Notes: a model not told the origin generated them from the sequence alone. A stretch of DNA of 64,000 nucleotides from Semisulcospira habei (GCA_036245525.1 BTPG01000003.1:138851212-138915211), one strand, 5' to 3'; shown: positions 8,737-19,695, counted from the stretch's first letter. Numbers and translations are program-made.

Positions 8737-10395
8737 TCAAGTATTTTTTAGATACTTTAGCCGCTGGGTTTTAAATGTTCTAACCGATGGCGCTGCTCTA
8801 ATATCTGCCGAAACAGAATTCCATAATTTGGCCCCAGAATAGGACAAAGATGACTTGTAAATATCCAATCGGGGCATTGGTACTAGCATATTGTTTCCTG
8901 GTGTTCGGCTGGACCCATGGGCAAAACGGAATAAATTTGTGAGGTAAGTAAGAGATTCTGGGGAGGTGATTTTGAGCAGAAATACCAGTTTATTATAAAA
9001 AAAAAGTTTGTGAAGAGGTAAGACAGATAGCAACTTAAATTTGCCATCTGTGCTAATGCTTTCTGTGGGTCTGTCAACAATTAGTTTAATGGCCCTTCTG
9101 TGGAGCGAGTTGAGTCTTTTAAAGTTAGCATCACTACTCCTGTCCCAGATAGTAGAGGCATAACCCAAATGTGGCTGAATATGAGCACAATATTTTTTTT
9201 TTTCTGGTGGATTTATCACTGATAAATCTCAGTTTAGAAAGTAGGTATGCATTTTGTTTATATTGTTTTACAAACATTTGCAATATGATTCTGCCAGCAC
9301 AGCTTGTCGTCTATGGCGATTCCAAGCACGCGCTGCTCCCTGACTTGCTCAACAGACTGCCCATTAAATGCGAGTTTTAATAGAGGGGGGTTCAGCTAAT
9401 CAACATACATTTAGTTTTGGAAGGATTCGGTACCATGGAATTATTTTGACACCACTGTGAAACATCATTCAAACTACTCTGAAGAGATCTAGTTATACAA
9501 TATATATCTGATGATGAAACGTCAAGAGTTCCGTCGTCTGCAAAGAGACTGCAGGTTACACTGGGGTCAGATATATATAGTGGAAGATCGTTGATATAGA
9601 TAAAAAAACAATAATGGATAGATGATAGATCCTTGTGGTACTCCTTGCGCTATCACCCTCTCACGTGAGTTTGTCCCATTCACATGGACATATTGTGTGC
9701 GCTCGTGCAGGTCTGACGTAAGGAACGCAATGGTGTCAACACTTAACTGGTAGACAGCAAGCTTCTGAATTAAACTCTCATGATTAACGAGGTCAAAAGC
9801 TTTCGAGAGGTCCAAAAAGACAGCCCCAGTTATTTGACCGCTATTCATCGCGGTCAGCCATCTATCAACTAAATGTGTTAGTGCTGTGTGACAAGAGTGC
9901 TTTAAACGAAAGCCCGATTCCAGTGAATAAATGAGTTTGTGTTTTTTGAGATAATGCTGCAAATGCTTGTGGATTCGCCTTTCAATCTGTTTAGACAAAG
10001 TTGATAGCAGGTAAATAGGTCTAAACTTGTTTGGGTCAGTGAGGTCTTTTGTTTAGGTAATGGTATCACCTTTGCTGTCTTTAAGCTGGAAGGAAATTTA
10101 CCTTGCTGTATGCAAAGGTTGTAAACGTACGTTAACGAATCTATGATATACGGCAGAGCCAGTTTGAGAACAGTGCTGCAAATACATCATGGCCAGACGT
10201 ACCATCATGGCCAGACGTACGTTTATTTTTTAATGCCGAGAAGGATTTTCCCACGTCATGAACCGTTAATAATGGAATATGAAATGATGTATCGGGAGAA
10301 AGAGAGAGTGAGAGCTTTGAAAACAAACAAACGAGCGAATGAACAACCGAACGAACGCACGTAGACAGGCAACGCACAATCGCTCTTTTGCTCAC
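8737..10395 (-). pseudogene. Non-LTR retrotransposon RT, CR1/L2 group, 5'-truncated and frameshifted
   Basis: Read on the minus strand. The copy starts in the pre-RT segment near 10300 (TVHDVGKSFSALKNKRTSG), where a 17-18 bp direct duplication (two CATCATGGCCAGACGTAC units, about 10185-10220) garbles the frame. The RT frame 9998-9567 carries SLESGFRLKHSCHTALTHL, motif A GAVFLDLSKAFDLVNH and motif B AQGVPQGSIIYPLLF, then shifts at a poly-A run near 9605. Motif C SLFADDGTLDVS is readable around 9520-9545, and the C-terminal domain (HLGYASTIWDRSSD ... LKYLKNT) fills 9219-8737. All catalytic Asp codons look intact, but at least two frameshifts break the protein. The copy at 55.1-58.6 kb is a fuller relative. 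A 22 bp duplication (AACGAAAAGCCATAGTCACG) lies just 3' at 8669-8716. Confidence 0.88.
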
Positions 10396-10678
10396 TCAAT
10401 AAATAACATTAACAAGAACTAAACCAAACAAAACCCAAAACCCAAATTACAGCGAATATGTCATGGTTAACCCGTCTTTGGCTGTAACATCAGCGAACGA
10501 TAATACAATCTCTCTTATCAGTAAGACTTTGACTGATCTTACACCTGTAGTGCCGTGTCTTGTCGTGCTTTATCTTCCGACTAGAAGACATTGCCTTGAC
10601 TAATTACACTTCTGTCAAAACACTGAAAAACAGACACGCAAACTAAACCGCCTTCTCTTCGTCGCGATTGATGAAACG
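10396..10678. other. No feature recognised
   Basis: AT-moderate sequence without repeats or frames I can name. Confidence 0.5.
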
Positions 10679-10725
10679 TTAACCTTTTGGGTGTCGGTAG
10701 CGGTTTAGTCGCGATGATTCCTGCA
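10679..10725 (+). mobile_element. Family D half-palindrome ending exactly at its centre
   Basis: TTAA then CCTTTTGGGTGTCGG through CGCGATGATTCCTGCA. In complete copies the arms meet at CCTGCAGG or close variants. Here only the left arm is present, and the sequence changes to telomere-type repeat at the next base. Confidence 0.85.
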
Positions 10726-10802
10726 AGGGTTAGGGTTAGGGTTAGGGGTTAGGGTTTGGGTTAGGGGTTAGGGTTAGGGTTAGGGTTAGGGTTAGGGTTA
10801 GG
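10726..10802 (+). repeat. Interstitial telomere-type (TTAGGG)n array
   Basis: About 12 units of AGGGTT/TTAGGG with a few GGGGTT and GGGTTTG variants. This is the canonical metazoan telomere hexamer, G-strand on the + strand. It abuts a D half-palindrome on the left and unique sequence (GTCAATATTCACAC) on the right. Confidence 0.93.
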
Positions 10803-11164
10803 TCAATATTCACACAGGCAGAGTCTGATGCATCCACCCCAACTCCCCATATCCCCTGAAACACCCCCCTCCCCCTCCCCCATCTTTTTCCCCGCCCACT
10901 ACAACCACAACCAAAACCCTCTGTGGGAATTGTAGCGCGGTGATCCTGGGTCCGATCGTTATGGCGAGAACGGGCGAGAATCCGCGAGAATCAGTGAGAA
11001 TATGCAAATGACAATTGTCTTGGGTATTGCGCCACGGCGATTTGTGTTGGAAATCTTGTCCCTGCATTTTTACCGTATTCTTTTCTTTTACTTTCTGTTC
11101 TTCTGTCTGCTTTTCTTTTTCAGGGCCAAATGGTAAACAGCCATGATACCCTGACGGGGACTTC
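10803..11164. other. No gene recognised
   Basis: C-rich stretch at 10858-10895, otherwise no signature. The minus-strand open frame of 146 codons has low-complexity Gly runs and no domain I recognise. Confidence 0.5.
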
Positions 11165-11375
11165 TTAACCCCATCACTGCCAGTGGGCGCAGGTTGTGTT
11201 TTTGAAATCATAACTTCAAAGTAAAAAATCCCCAGCCATCCAATTAACATGGATGCAAAGTGGTTTCAGCAAAAGGTATAGATCCTCATGAGCCCCCGCA
11301 ACTGCGGGGCTCATGAGGATCTATACCTCTTGCAGTTGGTTGGTGTTCAATTTATCTCGGCAGTTAAGGGGTCAA
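11165..11375 (+). mobile_element. Family A complete element
   Basis: A 211 bp unit with TTAACCCCATCACTGCCAG at the left end and TCTCGGCAGTTAAGGGGTCAA at the right. The palindrome (11269-11333) sits about 104 bp from the left end and 42 bp from the right. The flank carries the conserved AACATGGATGCAAAGTGG segment. This spacing defines the + orientation for the family. Confidence 0.85.
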
Positions 11376-11389
11376 AGGAATAGAGTCGA

Positions 11390-11580
11390 GGGAGAAGCTG
11401 ATCCTTAAAGTTCAAGGGTAGTGGCTCCATAGCTTTCCTAGCACTGTCTGCATGTACATTTGACTCGATGGGAGTTTGGACAAATCCTTCTCCCATTCCT
11501 GCCCACCAAAAGGCTTTGAACCCGGGACCTCTCGACCGCTAGTAGCGCAGCGTCGTATCCAGCAGGCCGCGTCCTAATGT
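11390..11580 (-). mobile_element. tRNA-derived SINE, minus strand
   Basis: On the minus strand, a pol III B-box-like GGTTCAAAGCC follows GGTCGAGAGGTCCC (about 11512-11545). About 35 bp upstream, GCGGCCTGCTGGATACGACG looks like a decayed tRNA 5' half with A box (about 11545-11570). The body then runs toward 11390. Identification rests on the B box and tRNA-like spacing; no tail or target duplication is clear. Confidence 0.55.
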
Positions 11581-11886
11581 CCCCATATCACACCTGAATT
11601 CCAATTATCACTTCCAGTGTCGGCAATTTCTGTTAACCTCTCTGCAAATCTCTCGACAGCCTTTAGCTGCCGTCTGCAAGTCTGTGCCACAGGCTGGGCA
11701 AAAACATGCACAGGCACAGGCTGGGGCAGAAAAATGCACATGCAGGGGCAGAAACATACGCAGGCCGGGGCAGAGCAACGCGTCGCCGCGATCAATATGA
11801 ATGTGCACAGTTCTAAAAGTGTGTGAATTTCTTCGCACATGCATGGCATGACCGTGGCGGCATTGGTCACATCTTATCACCTCCCT

Positions 11887-12101
11887 TTAACCCATTACAT
11901 CCTGAGGCTGATTTCTCTTAAAAATTTGCTTATCGTCCTATGATGGCTACATTACAGATTAGGAGGATAGATCAACCATTTTAGTTCCAGGGTGATGCCA
12001 GGATAGCTTGGCGCCTCAGGCGCCAAGCTATTCTGGTACCACACCTTGAACTATCAGTTAAATTTATTTCAAGCAATAGTGTATCAGAATGAAAGGGTTA
12101 T
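11887..12101 (-). mobile_element. Family C element
   Basis: TTAACCCATTACATCCTGAGG at the left and AATGAAAGGGTTAT at the right. The internal palindrome GTGATGCCAGGATAGCTTGG / CCAAGCTATTCTGGTACCAC lies around 11990-12050. Flank order is opposite to the 43617 copy, so it is placed on the minus strand. Confidence 0.75.
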
Positions 12102-12369
12102 GAAGTGACCAACGACGCAAAGCTCATCCCATGCCTGTGTTTCCTCTAGTCATTTTAAAAGACTGTTTACAGTCATTACAGAAGAAAATCAATTTGATGC
12201 ATAGATACACGTCGCGAAAACTCATTTTACTGGTCAAGTGCAAAAATACGTTCTCATTGATGTGGATCAATGCACACAATGTATCTCTTCAATTTAACTG
12301 GCACATCAAAGAAGACTTTGACCGTGACAAAAGAAGAAATAAATATTATAGAGATACACAATGCATAAC
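12102..12369. other. No feature recognised
   Basis: AT-rich unique-looking sequence. Confidence 0.5.
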
Positions 12370-12404
12370 ACCCCCCCCCCCCACACACACACACACACCC
12401 CCCA

Positions 12405-12483
<79 letters not shown>

Positions 12484-12720
12484 TAAAATAAAATAAAATA
12501 ATAATAATAATAAAAATAATAATATAAAAATAAAAACAACAACAAACAAACAAACAAATCAAACAACAACAACAAATACAGCAAAACAAAAAAACACACA
12601 CACAAACAGCAACAACAACAAAAAACACACACAAAGAAACAAACAAACAAAAAACACCACCACCACCAACAACAACAAAATAAAAACAAAAACAACCACC
12701 ACAAAACAAACAAAAAAAAT
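12370..12720. repeat. Low-complexity block: C-run, (AAT)n, (AAAAT)n, CAA/AAAC-rich
   Basis: C-run and CA at 12370-12400, AAT at 12404-12480, AAAAT at 12481-12500, then CAA, AAAC and CACCAC motifs to about 12715. All large minus-strand frames here are repeat translations. Confidence 0.95.
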
Positions 12721-12965
12721 CCTCTTTTTTTTCTGCCCCAGCCTGTGGTCTGTGCTTCTCATTAGCGGGCGGATATCGGCGTTGTCTGCTTTTTCAGACA
12801 GACGGACCCATCCGCGTTCACGCTTGGTACTGTTGTTCTAAATCCCAGCCGGCAAATTCTAAATCTCGCGAGAACACTCCCTGATAATCGGGGAGGCAAT
12901 TGCGTGTGATGTCTTACTGCAATAAAATACTTGCTGAGCGCAAAACTCGCGAACTTAACCCAACT

Positions 12966-13032
12966 GCAAGAGGCATCGCTCCTCATGAGCCCCTGCTTCA
13001 CGCGGCGGATCATGAGGATCTATGCCTCTTGC
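12966..13032. repeat. Family A palindrome
   Basis: GCAAGAGGCATCGCTCCTCA ... CATGAGGATCTATGCCTCTTGC with a diverged centre (CCCTGCTTCACGCGGCGG). Confidence 0.75.
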
Positions 13033-13712
13033 TGACTTATCGACACAATTTACGTTCGTTTCCCGGCATCGAGCTGGGAGGAATTATCGGTCTTCCATTT
13101 TGAATCCGCGGTGGCGTGAAGGGTAAGTTTGTCGTTTGCATGCAGGGCACAAACCCCGTGCGGTTCGTCCCATGGAGTTATGTCTTTTCATTGTTTGTTG
13201 CGAAAGATGAATCGGCAAGGGATTTCTGAATGGCAGATTTTCAACGTCATAGAAGCTAAATTGTAGTGACTAATCAGTTTCAAATTCAACAGCTCTTCGA
13301 GAGTTAAACCAGTTCGGCACTACCTTCAAAATAGCGCAGTAGGTGTGAGACTGCTCATGCATTGTGCTTTTAGTTTAAAATGCGCTTGCGTCAGACTGCT
13401 TGACTGCGTGTGTGAACGGGCTAACTGTCCTGACCCAGTGCCACAGGTGCTGATCCCGTCTCTGAACTTCCGTTAGCGCAGTATGTGTTTTCCCTATACC
13501 AGAATCCGGTCAAGGACACTGAGTAGGATTAGCCCCTTGATAGTAAGGCAACAAAGGGGCTAACGGATTTACCTCCAATAATGCAAGTTAGTAGATCGCG
13601 CCCTTTTTCAGTAAGGACTCAAATGGGCTAACGGATCTATCTCCAAACATGTAAAGAAGTCTTCAGAGGACAAATCCGAAATTTGGGAAGTTTGGTCTTA
13701 GGACTGACAGAG
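13033..13712. other. No gene recognised
   Basis: Two related segments around 13550 and 13625 share GGGCTAACGGATxTAyCTCCAA, a diverged ~75 bp direct repeat. No coding frame is credible. Confidence 0.5.
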
Positions 13713-13771
13713 TTAACCTTTATGGTAAGAATCATCGCGACAGAAAGCGCTACTGACAGCCAAAGGGTCAA
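13713..13771. mobile_element. Family D element, internally deleted
   Basis: TTAACCTTTATGGTAAGAATC joined to a full right arm ATCGCGACAGAAAGCGCTACTG...CCAAAGGGTCAA. Most of the left arm is missing. Confidence 0.65.
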
Positions 13772-13911
13772 GAACATAAAGTTTTTGTTGTCTCCGCCGC
13801 GGCGGCTGACCACTCTTTTAACCATAAGACGGTAAGAAGAGGCGGAGTGAGACTCACAAATAATCTTTGACTGCAGCAGCTCACGTCATCCTGTTTCACT
13901 AATAGTGAGGC

Positions 13912-14131
13912 TTCGTTTGAAACGAACGACTGCTGACAACGAACGACAGCGAAATCACGACGGAAAACCAGCTTTCCAGTAAGTGAAGGTCATCGCGCCC
14001 ACGCCTGCCGCGGTGGGCCCGCGCACTACTGTGCGCGGGCCCACTGCGGCCGTCATTGGCCCGAAGACGTTTGGCTGTTGGGGTTGTAACTAAAACATTG
14101 ACAACCCTCCAAACATCTCCAAGAGGCATAG
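13912..14131. mobile_element. Family B element interrupted by family E
   Basis: Left terminus GTGAGGCTTCGTTTGAAACG with AACGACTGCTGACAACGAACG, matching 45461. Then a family E palindrome lies at about 13985-14075, and the B core resumes (TTGACAACCCTCCAAACATC) with CTCCAAGAGGCATAGATCCT. The right half of B is lost after 14131. Confidence 0.6.
13985..14075. mobile_element. Family E palindrome nested in B
   Basis: GCCGCGGTGGGCCCGCGCAC ... GTGCGCGGGCCCACTGCGGCC with outer GGTCATCGCGCC / GGCCCGAAGACG remnants. Confidence 0.7.
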
Positions 14132-14655
14132 ATCCTCAAGGAATATCAGTGCAGATGACGAATCCAAGAGAGCTGTCGCATTTGGAACAATAAAAGAAGA
14201 ACACTGCAAAGAATGACGTCAAAACAAAGTCTTGGTTTTGCTGGGAATCAAATGACCAATACACAGACACGTTGGGCCCTTTTTTGTGAGCATCTTTGGA
14301 CTAGGATATTGAAACTGAAATCTGATGTATGTTCGTGGTATAAATAAATAAATTTATAACTGATTTTCTAGTTAAACGGCTAAAATGCTCGTTAAAACTC
14401 ACATTTTGTCTAAAAAATCCTGATTTATTCTGCGTAATGGGAAGGCATTAAAAGTTTAATCAGTAAAAGCATTTATATTAGTCGATACAAACATCAGACA
14501 AAAGTAACAGAACACAAACAGGCCAGTACGTACCATCACAGCACAATTTTCAATTACCTAAGTACCCACCGTCTGCTGTACGAAAACCTATCAGACAATA
14601 CGCTATACTATAATTATTTTTCTTAATCGCATGCCAAACACCAGCCTTATATATT
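14132..14655. other. No feature recognised
   Basis: AT-rich sequence with no repeat or coding signal I can name. Confidence 0.5.
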
Positions 14656-14721
14656 CAAGAGGCATAGATCCTCATGAGCTCCCGCTTCAGGCTTTGGCTG
14701 ATGAAGATCTATGCCTCTTGC
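14656..14721. repeat. Family A palindrome
   Basis: CAAGAGGCATAGATCCTCAT...GATCTATGCCTCTTGC with an asymmetric centre (CCCGCTTCAGGCTTTGGC). Confidence 0.75.
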
Positions 14722-14830
14722 TGAATTTATTTCATAGCAGCATTACTCACCCGTAGAATGTGTACAAAAAGCGCTTTTTAAACATACGTCTACTAAGTGT
14801 GCTACTGAATCATTTTTCATACACCTTCGC

Positions 14831-14875
14831 GCAAGAAGCACAGATCCTCATGGGCCCTAGCACAGAACGGGGACT
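14831..14875 (+). repeat. Family A left half only
   Basis: GCGCAAGAAGCACAGATCCTC, ATGGGCCC, then unrelated sequence; no right arm. Confidence 0.55.
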
Positions 14876-14994
14876 CCATGTCTAAAACTCAACAATTTTC
14901 ACCATTGAGAACTCCGCCGCCGTAGTATGTCATCAAGATTTTAATGTAAAGTAAAACGTAAGTCTTCGGCCACACGCCCACCTGCCGTAAATTT

Positions 14995-15061
14995 GCAAGA
15001 GGCACAGAACCTCATCAGACCACGCTTTTTGGGTGGGCTCATGAGAATCTTTACCTCTTGC
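14995..15061. repeat. Family A palindrome
   Basis: GCAAGAGGCACAGAACCTCA...TGAGAATCTTTACCTCTTGC with a diverged, AT-richer centre (CCACGCTTTTTGGGTGG). Confidence 0.7.
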
Positions 15062-15638
<577 letters not shown>

Positions 15639-15749
15639 ACTGAAAATCTGTCTGGAGAACGTAGTATGAACAGGGACATTAATGTGTTCAGCTCCTCTTC
15701 CGTTGACTGCTTTTTTTTATCCACTCACTTTTCTCGAAAACAGGACAGG

Positions 15750-16066
15750 TAAAACAAACAAACAAACAAGCAAGCAAACAGACAAAAAAAAACAAACAAA
15801 CAAACAAACAACGAACAAACCAGGCAACCAGGCCAACCGTTCAGCCGGCCAACTAAATGCAACCAACCAACCAGATAACGAACAAAAAAATCCAACCAAC
15901 CAACCAACCAACCAACCAACCAACCAACCAACCAACCAACCAACCAACCAACCAACCAGCCAACCAGCCAACCAACGAACCAACCAATCAGCCAATCAGA
16001 TAAACAAGCAAGCAACCAACCAACCAAGCAGCCGAAGCAAGCAAGCAAGCAAGCAAGCAACTGATG
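15750..16066. repeat. (AAAC)n, (CCAA)n and (AAGC)n tetranucleotide block
   Basis: AAAC-rich at 15750-15815, near-perfect CCAA at about 15890-15975, AAGC at 16037-16062. Trp/Leu/Val-rich minus-strand and Asn/Gln/Pro-rich plus-strand frames are artefacts of the four-base period. Confidence 0.95.
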
Positions 16067-16258
16067 AACCAGCCTAGCAACAAACAAGGAAATGTAAGAT
16101 TCAAATTGCTTACCTGTGTTGAGAAGAACCCGCACATGTGGAAAGAAAGAGAAAAAGAAAAAAGTTAATGATGATGACTATACCATTTCAAGTACAATCA
16201 AATCGTTTTCACCGAAAGTGTGCTGGTCTGTAATTTTGGACCTCACGGCTTTCAGACT

Positions 16259-16371
<113 letters not shown>

Positions 16372-16556
16372 GATTAACAAAGCGATAGCGGAGAAAAGGT
16401 ACAAACTTAATCAAAGATTTTAGAACAAGACACGCACGGACAACAAAAATAGAGCCATGTAGAGTGTGATTGTGGAAGCAAAAAAAGTCATCAGCATTCA
16501 AGAGACAGGCATCGACTTTGCCTTGTTGACTGCTCAATTTGATGATGTTATTTAGA

Positions 16557-16700
16557 CCGATCTATACCGGCAACAGGCATAGATTCACATGAGGCCGATC
16601 TATACCGGCAACAGGCATAGATTCACATGAGGCCGATCTATACCGGCAACAGGCATAGATTCACATGAACCCCGCCAGCGGAGGATCTGTGCCTTTTGCA
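16557..16700. repeat. Family A remnant with 38-bp triplication
   Basis: Three perfect tandem copies (16557-16670) of a 38 bp unit containing CCGATCTATACCGGCAAC and AGGCATAGATTCACATGA. They are followed by ACCCCGCCAGCGGAGGATC and GTGCCTTTTGC, the right part of a family A palindrome. The triplicated segment is essentially the left arm. Confidence 0.85.
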
Positions 16701-16781
16701 GACTGAAGCGCTGTCAGTGGGCGTACCGAATATGAACGCAGCCTTGGCCGTTTTAAATAGACAATGACCATTTTAAATTTA

Positions 16782-16962
16782 CAGTAAACTTCTGACATAA
16801 CAAATTGACCCTAATATTTTCCTTGTCTTTTCCTGAGGTGGTTATGAACGATGTTATTGTATAGGAAAACTGTTACGGGACCTCTTAAAAAGTGTTGTCA
16901 TAACCGGCTTTTGTTAACAACTTATAATTATCAGACGTGATTATATTAAGCAAAGTGGACTG
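16782..16962. mobile_element. pogo/Tigger-like MITE
   Basis: 181 bp, flanked by TA on both sides (16780-16781, 16963-16964). It starts CAGTAAACTTCTGACATAAC and ends AGCAAAGTGGACTG. CAGT...ACTG termini with TA duplications and TATAACA-rich ends fit the Tc1/mariner-pogo group; sister elements lie at 35590 and 62040. Confidence 0.65.
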
Positions 16963-17072
16963 TATAAATAAAATAAAATAAAATAAAAAACAGCATCAAG
17001 GCATGTGTGCTGTTCTGTGAATGTGGACCCTACGGCTCCGGCCTTGTTACACAGCAGACTCTTTGAAGGTTT

Positions 17073-17362
17073 TGTTTGGGGACGTTCTCCCGGACAAAAA
17101 AAATCTGTAGCTTTCTAAAGGAAGCCAGTTTGTTTTACAAGATTTGAGACTCTTTAATCTGTATAAATCTGACTGTTTTTTTTATGAACTTCACAAGTCT
17201 ATAGACATGTAGATTGACCTGTGCGACCTTTTAGCCCAAAACACTTTAAAACTGTATATGCATCATGTTTTAAGATCTTTCTCTTGGTCTGGCTGGCCAG
17301 ACTTTTACCCTTCCCACCGTGAGATGGCCTTAGTCACCTGCTCGGCGTTATACCCAAATAAA
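17073..17362 (+). mobile_element. Dispersed ~290-bp SINE-like repeat
   Basis: From about GGGGACGTTCTCCCGGAC to CGGCGTTATACCCAAATAA. A colinear copy inserted at 57613-57902 on the minus strand defines its length. The shared 3' segment includes GTGAGATGGCCTTAGTCACC. A third 3'-end scrap lies at 23990-24022. No pol III box is obvious. Confidence 0.7.
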
Positions 17363-17536
17363 AAAAGTAACTTAATGTCGAATACCACAGAGCAGTCACA
17401 CAAACTGAAATATAAACAAACACGCACTCACAGCCACGTGACAGAACAGACGAACAGATGAAAGAAGATAGAAAACATTCTTTCATGCTGAATAGCACTG
17501 AATTTCTGACAAAACGATTAATTAATTGATGTGAAA

Positions 17537-17646
17537 TTAACCCCTTCGCTGCCGAGGAAACAGTAAATAAAAATCCAACTACAAGAGACATGGATCATCA
17601 TGAGACCCCGCAGTTGCGGGGGCTCATAAAGATCTACGTCTCGTGC
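17537..17646 (-). mobile_element. Family A element, right part eroded
   Basis: TTAACCCCTTCGCTGCCGAGG at 17537 is only about 45 bp from the palindrome (17582-17646, centre CCCGCAGTTGCGGGG), so orientation is minus. The long flank begins GTATCCATGTCCCTTGTC, then degenerates before a far terminus is reached. Confidence 0.75.
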
Positions 17647-17728
17647 TAACAACAATGTGTATCCATGTCCCTTGTCACTCGTTGGTGTTCAATTACGGAT
17701 TTCAGACAAACAACTTGCGGAAAGTGTG

Positions 17729-17735
17729 GTAGTGT

Positions 17736-17767
<32 letters not shown>

Positions 17768-17810
17768 TTGGGGAGGAGGGAGGGGGGAGGGGGGATAGGT
17801 AGGGGGACTC
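17729..17810. repeat. (GT)n and G-rich tract
   Basis: GT at 17731-17749, then G-runs interrupted by A to about 17806; potentially quadruplex-forming on the + strand. Confidence 0.85.
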
Positions 17811-18063
17811 AAGTCGCGGACATTCAGAAGACTGGTGCAGTACTAGGAGCGTGTCTGCAAGCAAGGGGAGACAGTCGCTTTCAGAGGATTGTGAAATGAC
17901 AGGGGTTATAGCCCTCTCGAATAGAGCTCGATACAGTTAAGTTACTCCGTGATTTTGATATACATGTAAATCGATTTTCGAAGTAACATATTTCATATAT
18001 CAAAAGTGTTAAACACACTCATGCAATGCGATGTTTAATGGGCCCTGTATTATTGAAAGTGAT

Positions 18064-18195
18064 TGTTTGAGGTTGAACAAATAATATTAATTCATTCGAC
18101 ACGTGCCGCAATCCGAATACGCGGCGGAACGCCGCGTATTCGGAAGCGGCACCTGTCGAATAAGTTAATATTATTTGTTCAATCTCAAACTATCA
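18064..18195. mobile_element. Family F element at the centre of a second palindrome
   Basis: The F core (18087-18168) is bounded by TTAA on both sides: TTCATTCGACACGTGCCGCA, centre GCGGCGGAACGCCGC, and GCGGCACCTGTCGAATAAG. Outside it, GTTTGAGGTTGAACAAATAA and TTATTTGTTCAATCTCAAAC are inverted copies. Removing F and one TTAA leaves a ~50 bp palindrome centred on TTAA. Confidence 0.85.
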
Positions 18196-18437
18196 CTGCG
18201 GCGCGTCTAGAAAAAGTTAACTGACAAATAATATCGACTGTAAAAGGACACACATTCGAAAAAAACAATTATATTTATCTATTTTTATATTTATTTATTT
18301 ATTATTTATCTATTATTTATATTTCCAATTATTCAAAATATTGCTTTGTTTATTTTTAATCTTAATCTTTTTTTATTTATTATTAGGGGAAGGGGTGCGC
18401 GGGTTTCGTAACAAATCATGGGCATATACAAATGGCA

Positions 18438-18638
18438 TTAAACCCTTCCCTGTCACTGCATATTTTGCTTCTGAAATCTGTGTTTATTCAACGGGCAAAA
18501 GCCGCAAGGATACAAACTGGTCTCAACAAAAGGCACAGACCTTCATGAGCCACAGCAACTGCGGAGGCTCAGTCACGACTCTATGTCTTTTGCAGTTGGA
18601 TCTTGCGTTAACATTTTTCTCGGCAGTGAAGGGGTTAA
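18438..18638 (+). mobile_element. Family A complete element
   Basis: TTAAACCCTTCCCTGTCAC at the left and TCTCGGCAGTGAAGGGGTTAA at the right (201 bp). The palindrome (18527-18594) is diverged (CAAAAGGCACAGACCTTCAT / CTATGTCTTTTGC). The left flank has GGATACAAACTGG. Confidence 0.85.
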
Positions 18639-19039
18639 ATCATATTCATGTCCATGAGCTAGTCTCATTCTGTGTATTAATTTGTTCCGAGAAAATTGTC
18701 GCTAACAAATAATCTCCACTGTCGAAATACATCTAAAATTGCCCACACTAGCAATTTCAACGCACAGAGGGAGGCTACCTCGGATAACAAAGAAGAAAAC
18801 CAGAATGACGGAAAGCGGTTGTTTCCCTTGAACCGTGATTCCTAGTCTTTTGGAGGTCGACGCCAGGGAGTGTGCGATCTGCCGTGCGACGGCGGCCGTA
18901 AACTTCGTCATGAACTGCCTCTGCCCGATTAATTTACAGAGTGCCGAAACGCCAGCACGTAACAGCCTTGTTGATCTGCACTCGCTGCCTGTTTCTCAAA
19001 GGATCGTGCACAAGCCGTTTCCGTAGTGTTACAATGGCA
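18639..19039. other. No feature recognised
   Basis: Unique-looking sequence; short frames only. Confidence 0.5.
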
Positions 19040-19253
19040 TTAACCCTTTTAGCCGCAAGGTCCCACTTATGTCTCAAATTTTGGATGTGTTGCCTAACGA
19101 CTATGTACCCGTTGTAGGAGATGGATTAATCATAATAATTCAAGGGTAGTGCCAGATGATCTTGGCGCCTTCAGGCGCCAAGCTCATCTGGCACCACCCT
19201 TGAATTATCAGGATCAATCCCCTACTGAAGGGTCCCGGAGCTAAAAGGGTTAA
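19040..19253 (-). mobile_element. Family C complete element
   Basis: TTAA both ends, with CCCTTTTAGCCGCAAGG left and GGAGCTAAAAGGGTTAA right. The palindrome around 19139-19206 reads TTCAAGGGTAGTGCCAGATG and complement over GGCGCCTTCAGGCGCC. 214 bp. Confidence 0.85.
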
Positions 19254-19565
19254 CGGTTCTGCTCCCTCATACATATCAGACCTGGTGCATATGTACACTT
19301 CTTCAAGTTCCCTTCGATCTGTACCAAGACTCAACACGTATTTTGAGGGTTCCCAGACGAAAGAAGTCAACGCAAGGCCAAGAGGGATTTTGGTCCAGTT
19401 ACTTGGCCGAACGACCTTTCATCCCATGCTCAGTTCAAATCGCTGCATGTTGTTTCCGTTGCCTACACTAAGAGCTTAAAATTAAATTGTTACCATCTTT
19501 CAGTGTATCAGTAGTTAAATTGCAGTATGGAGTCTGCAGTATAACGTCTGTTCTTGTAGTGATGT

Positions 19566-19667
<102 letters not shown>

Positions 19668-19695
19668 TGGAGGTTAATTGAAACTGACTTGGAGG

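Noticed and set aside
10726..10802. Telomere repeat read as a true chromosome end
   Set aside because: The array is only 77 bp, contains variants and is followed by 53 kb of ordinary repeat-rich sequence, so it is interstitial.
11503..11575. A functional tRNA gene
   Set aside because: The B-box-like GGTTCAAAGCC and a degraded A box exist, but no cloverleaf with an anticodon arm or acceptor pairing can be drawn; a tRNA-derived SINE fits better.
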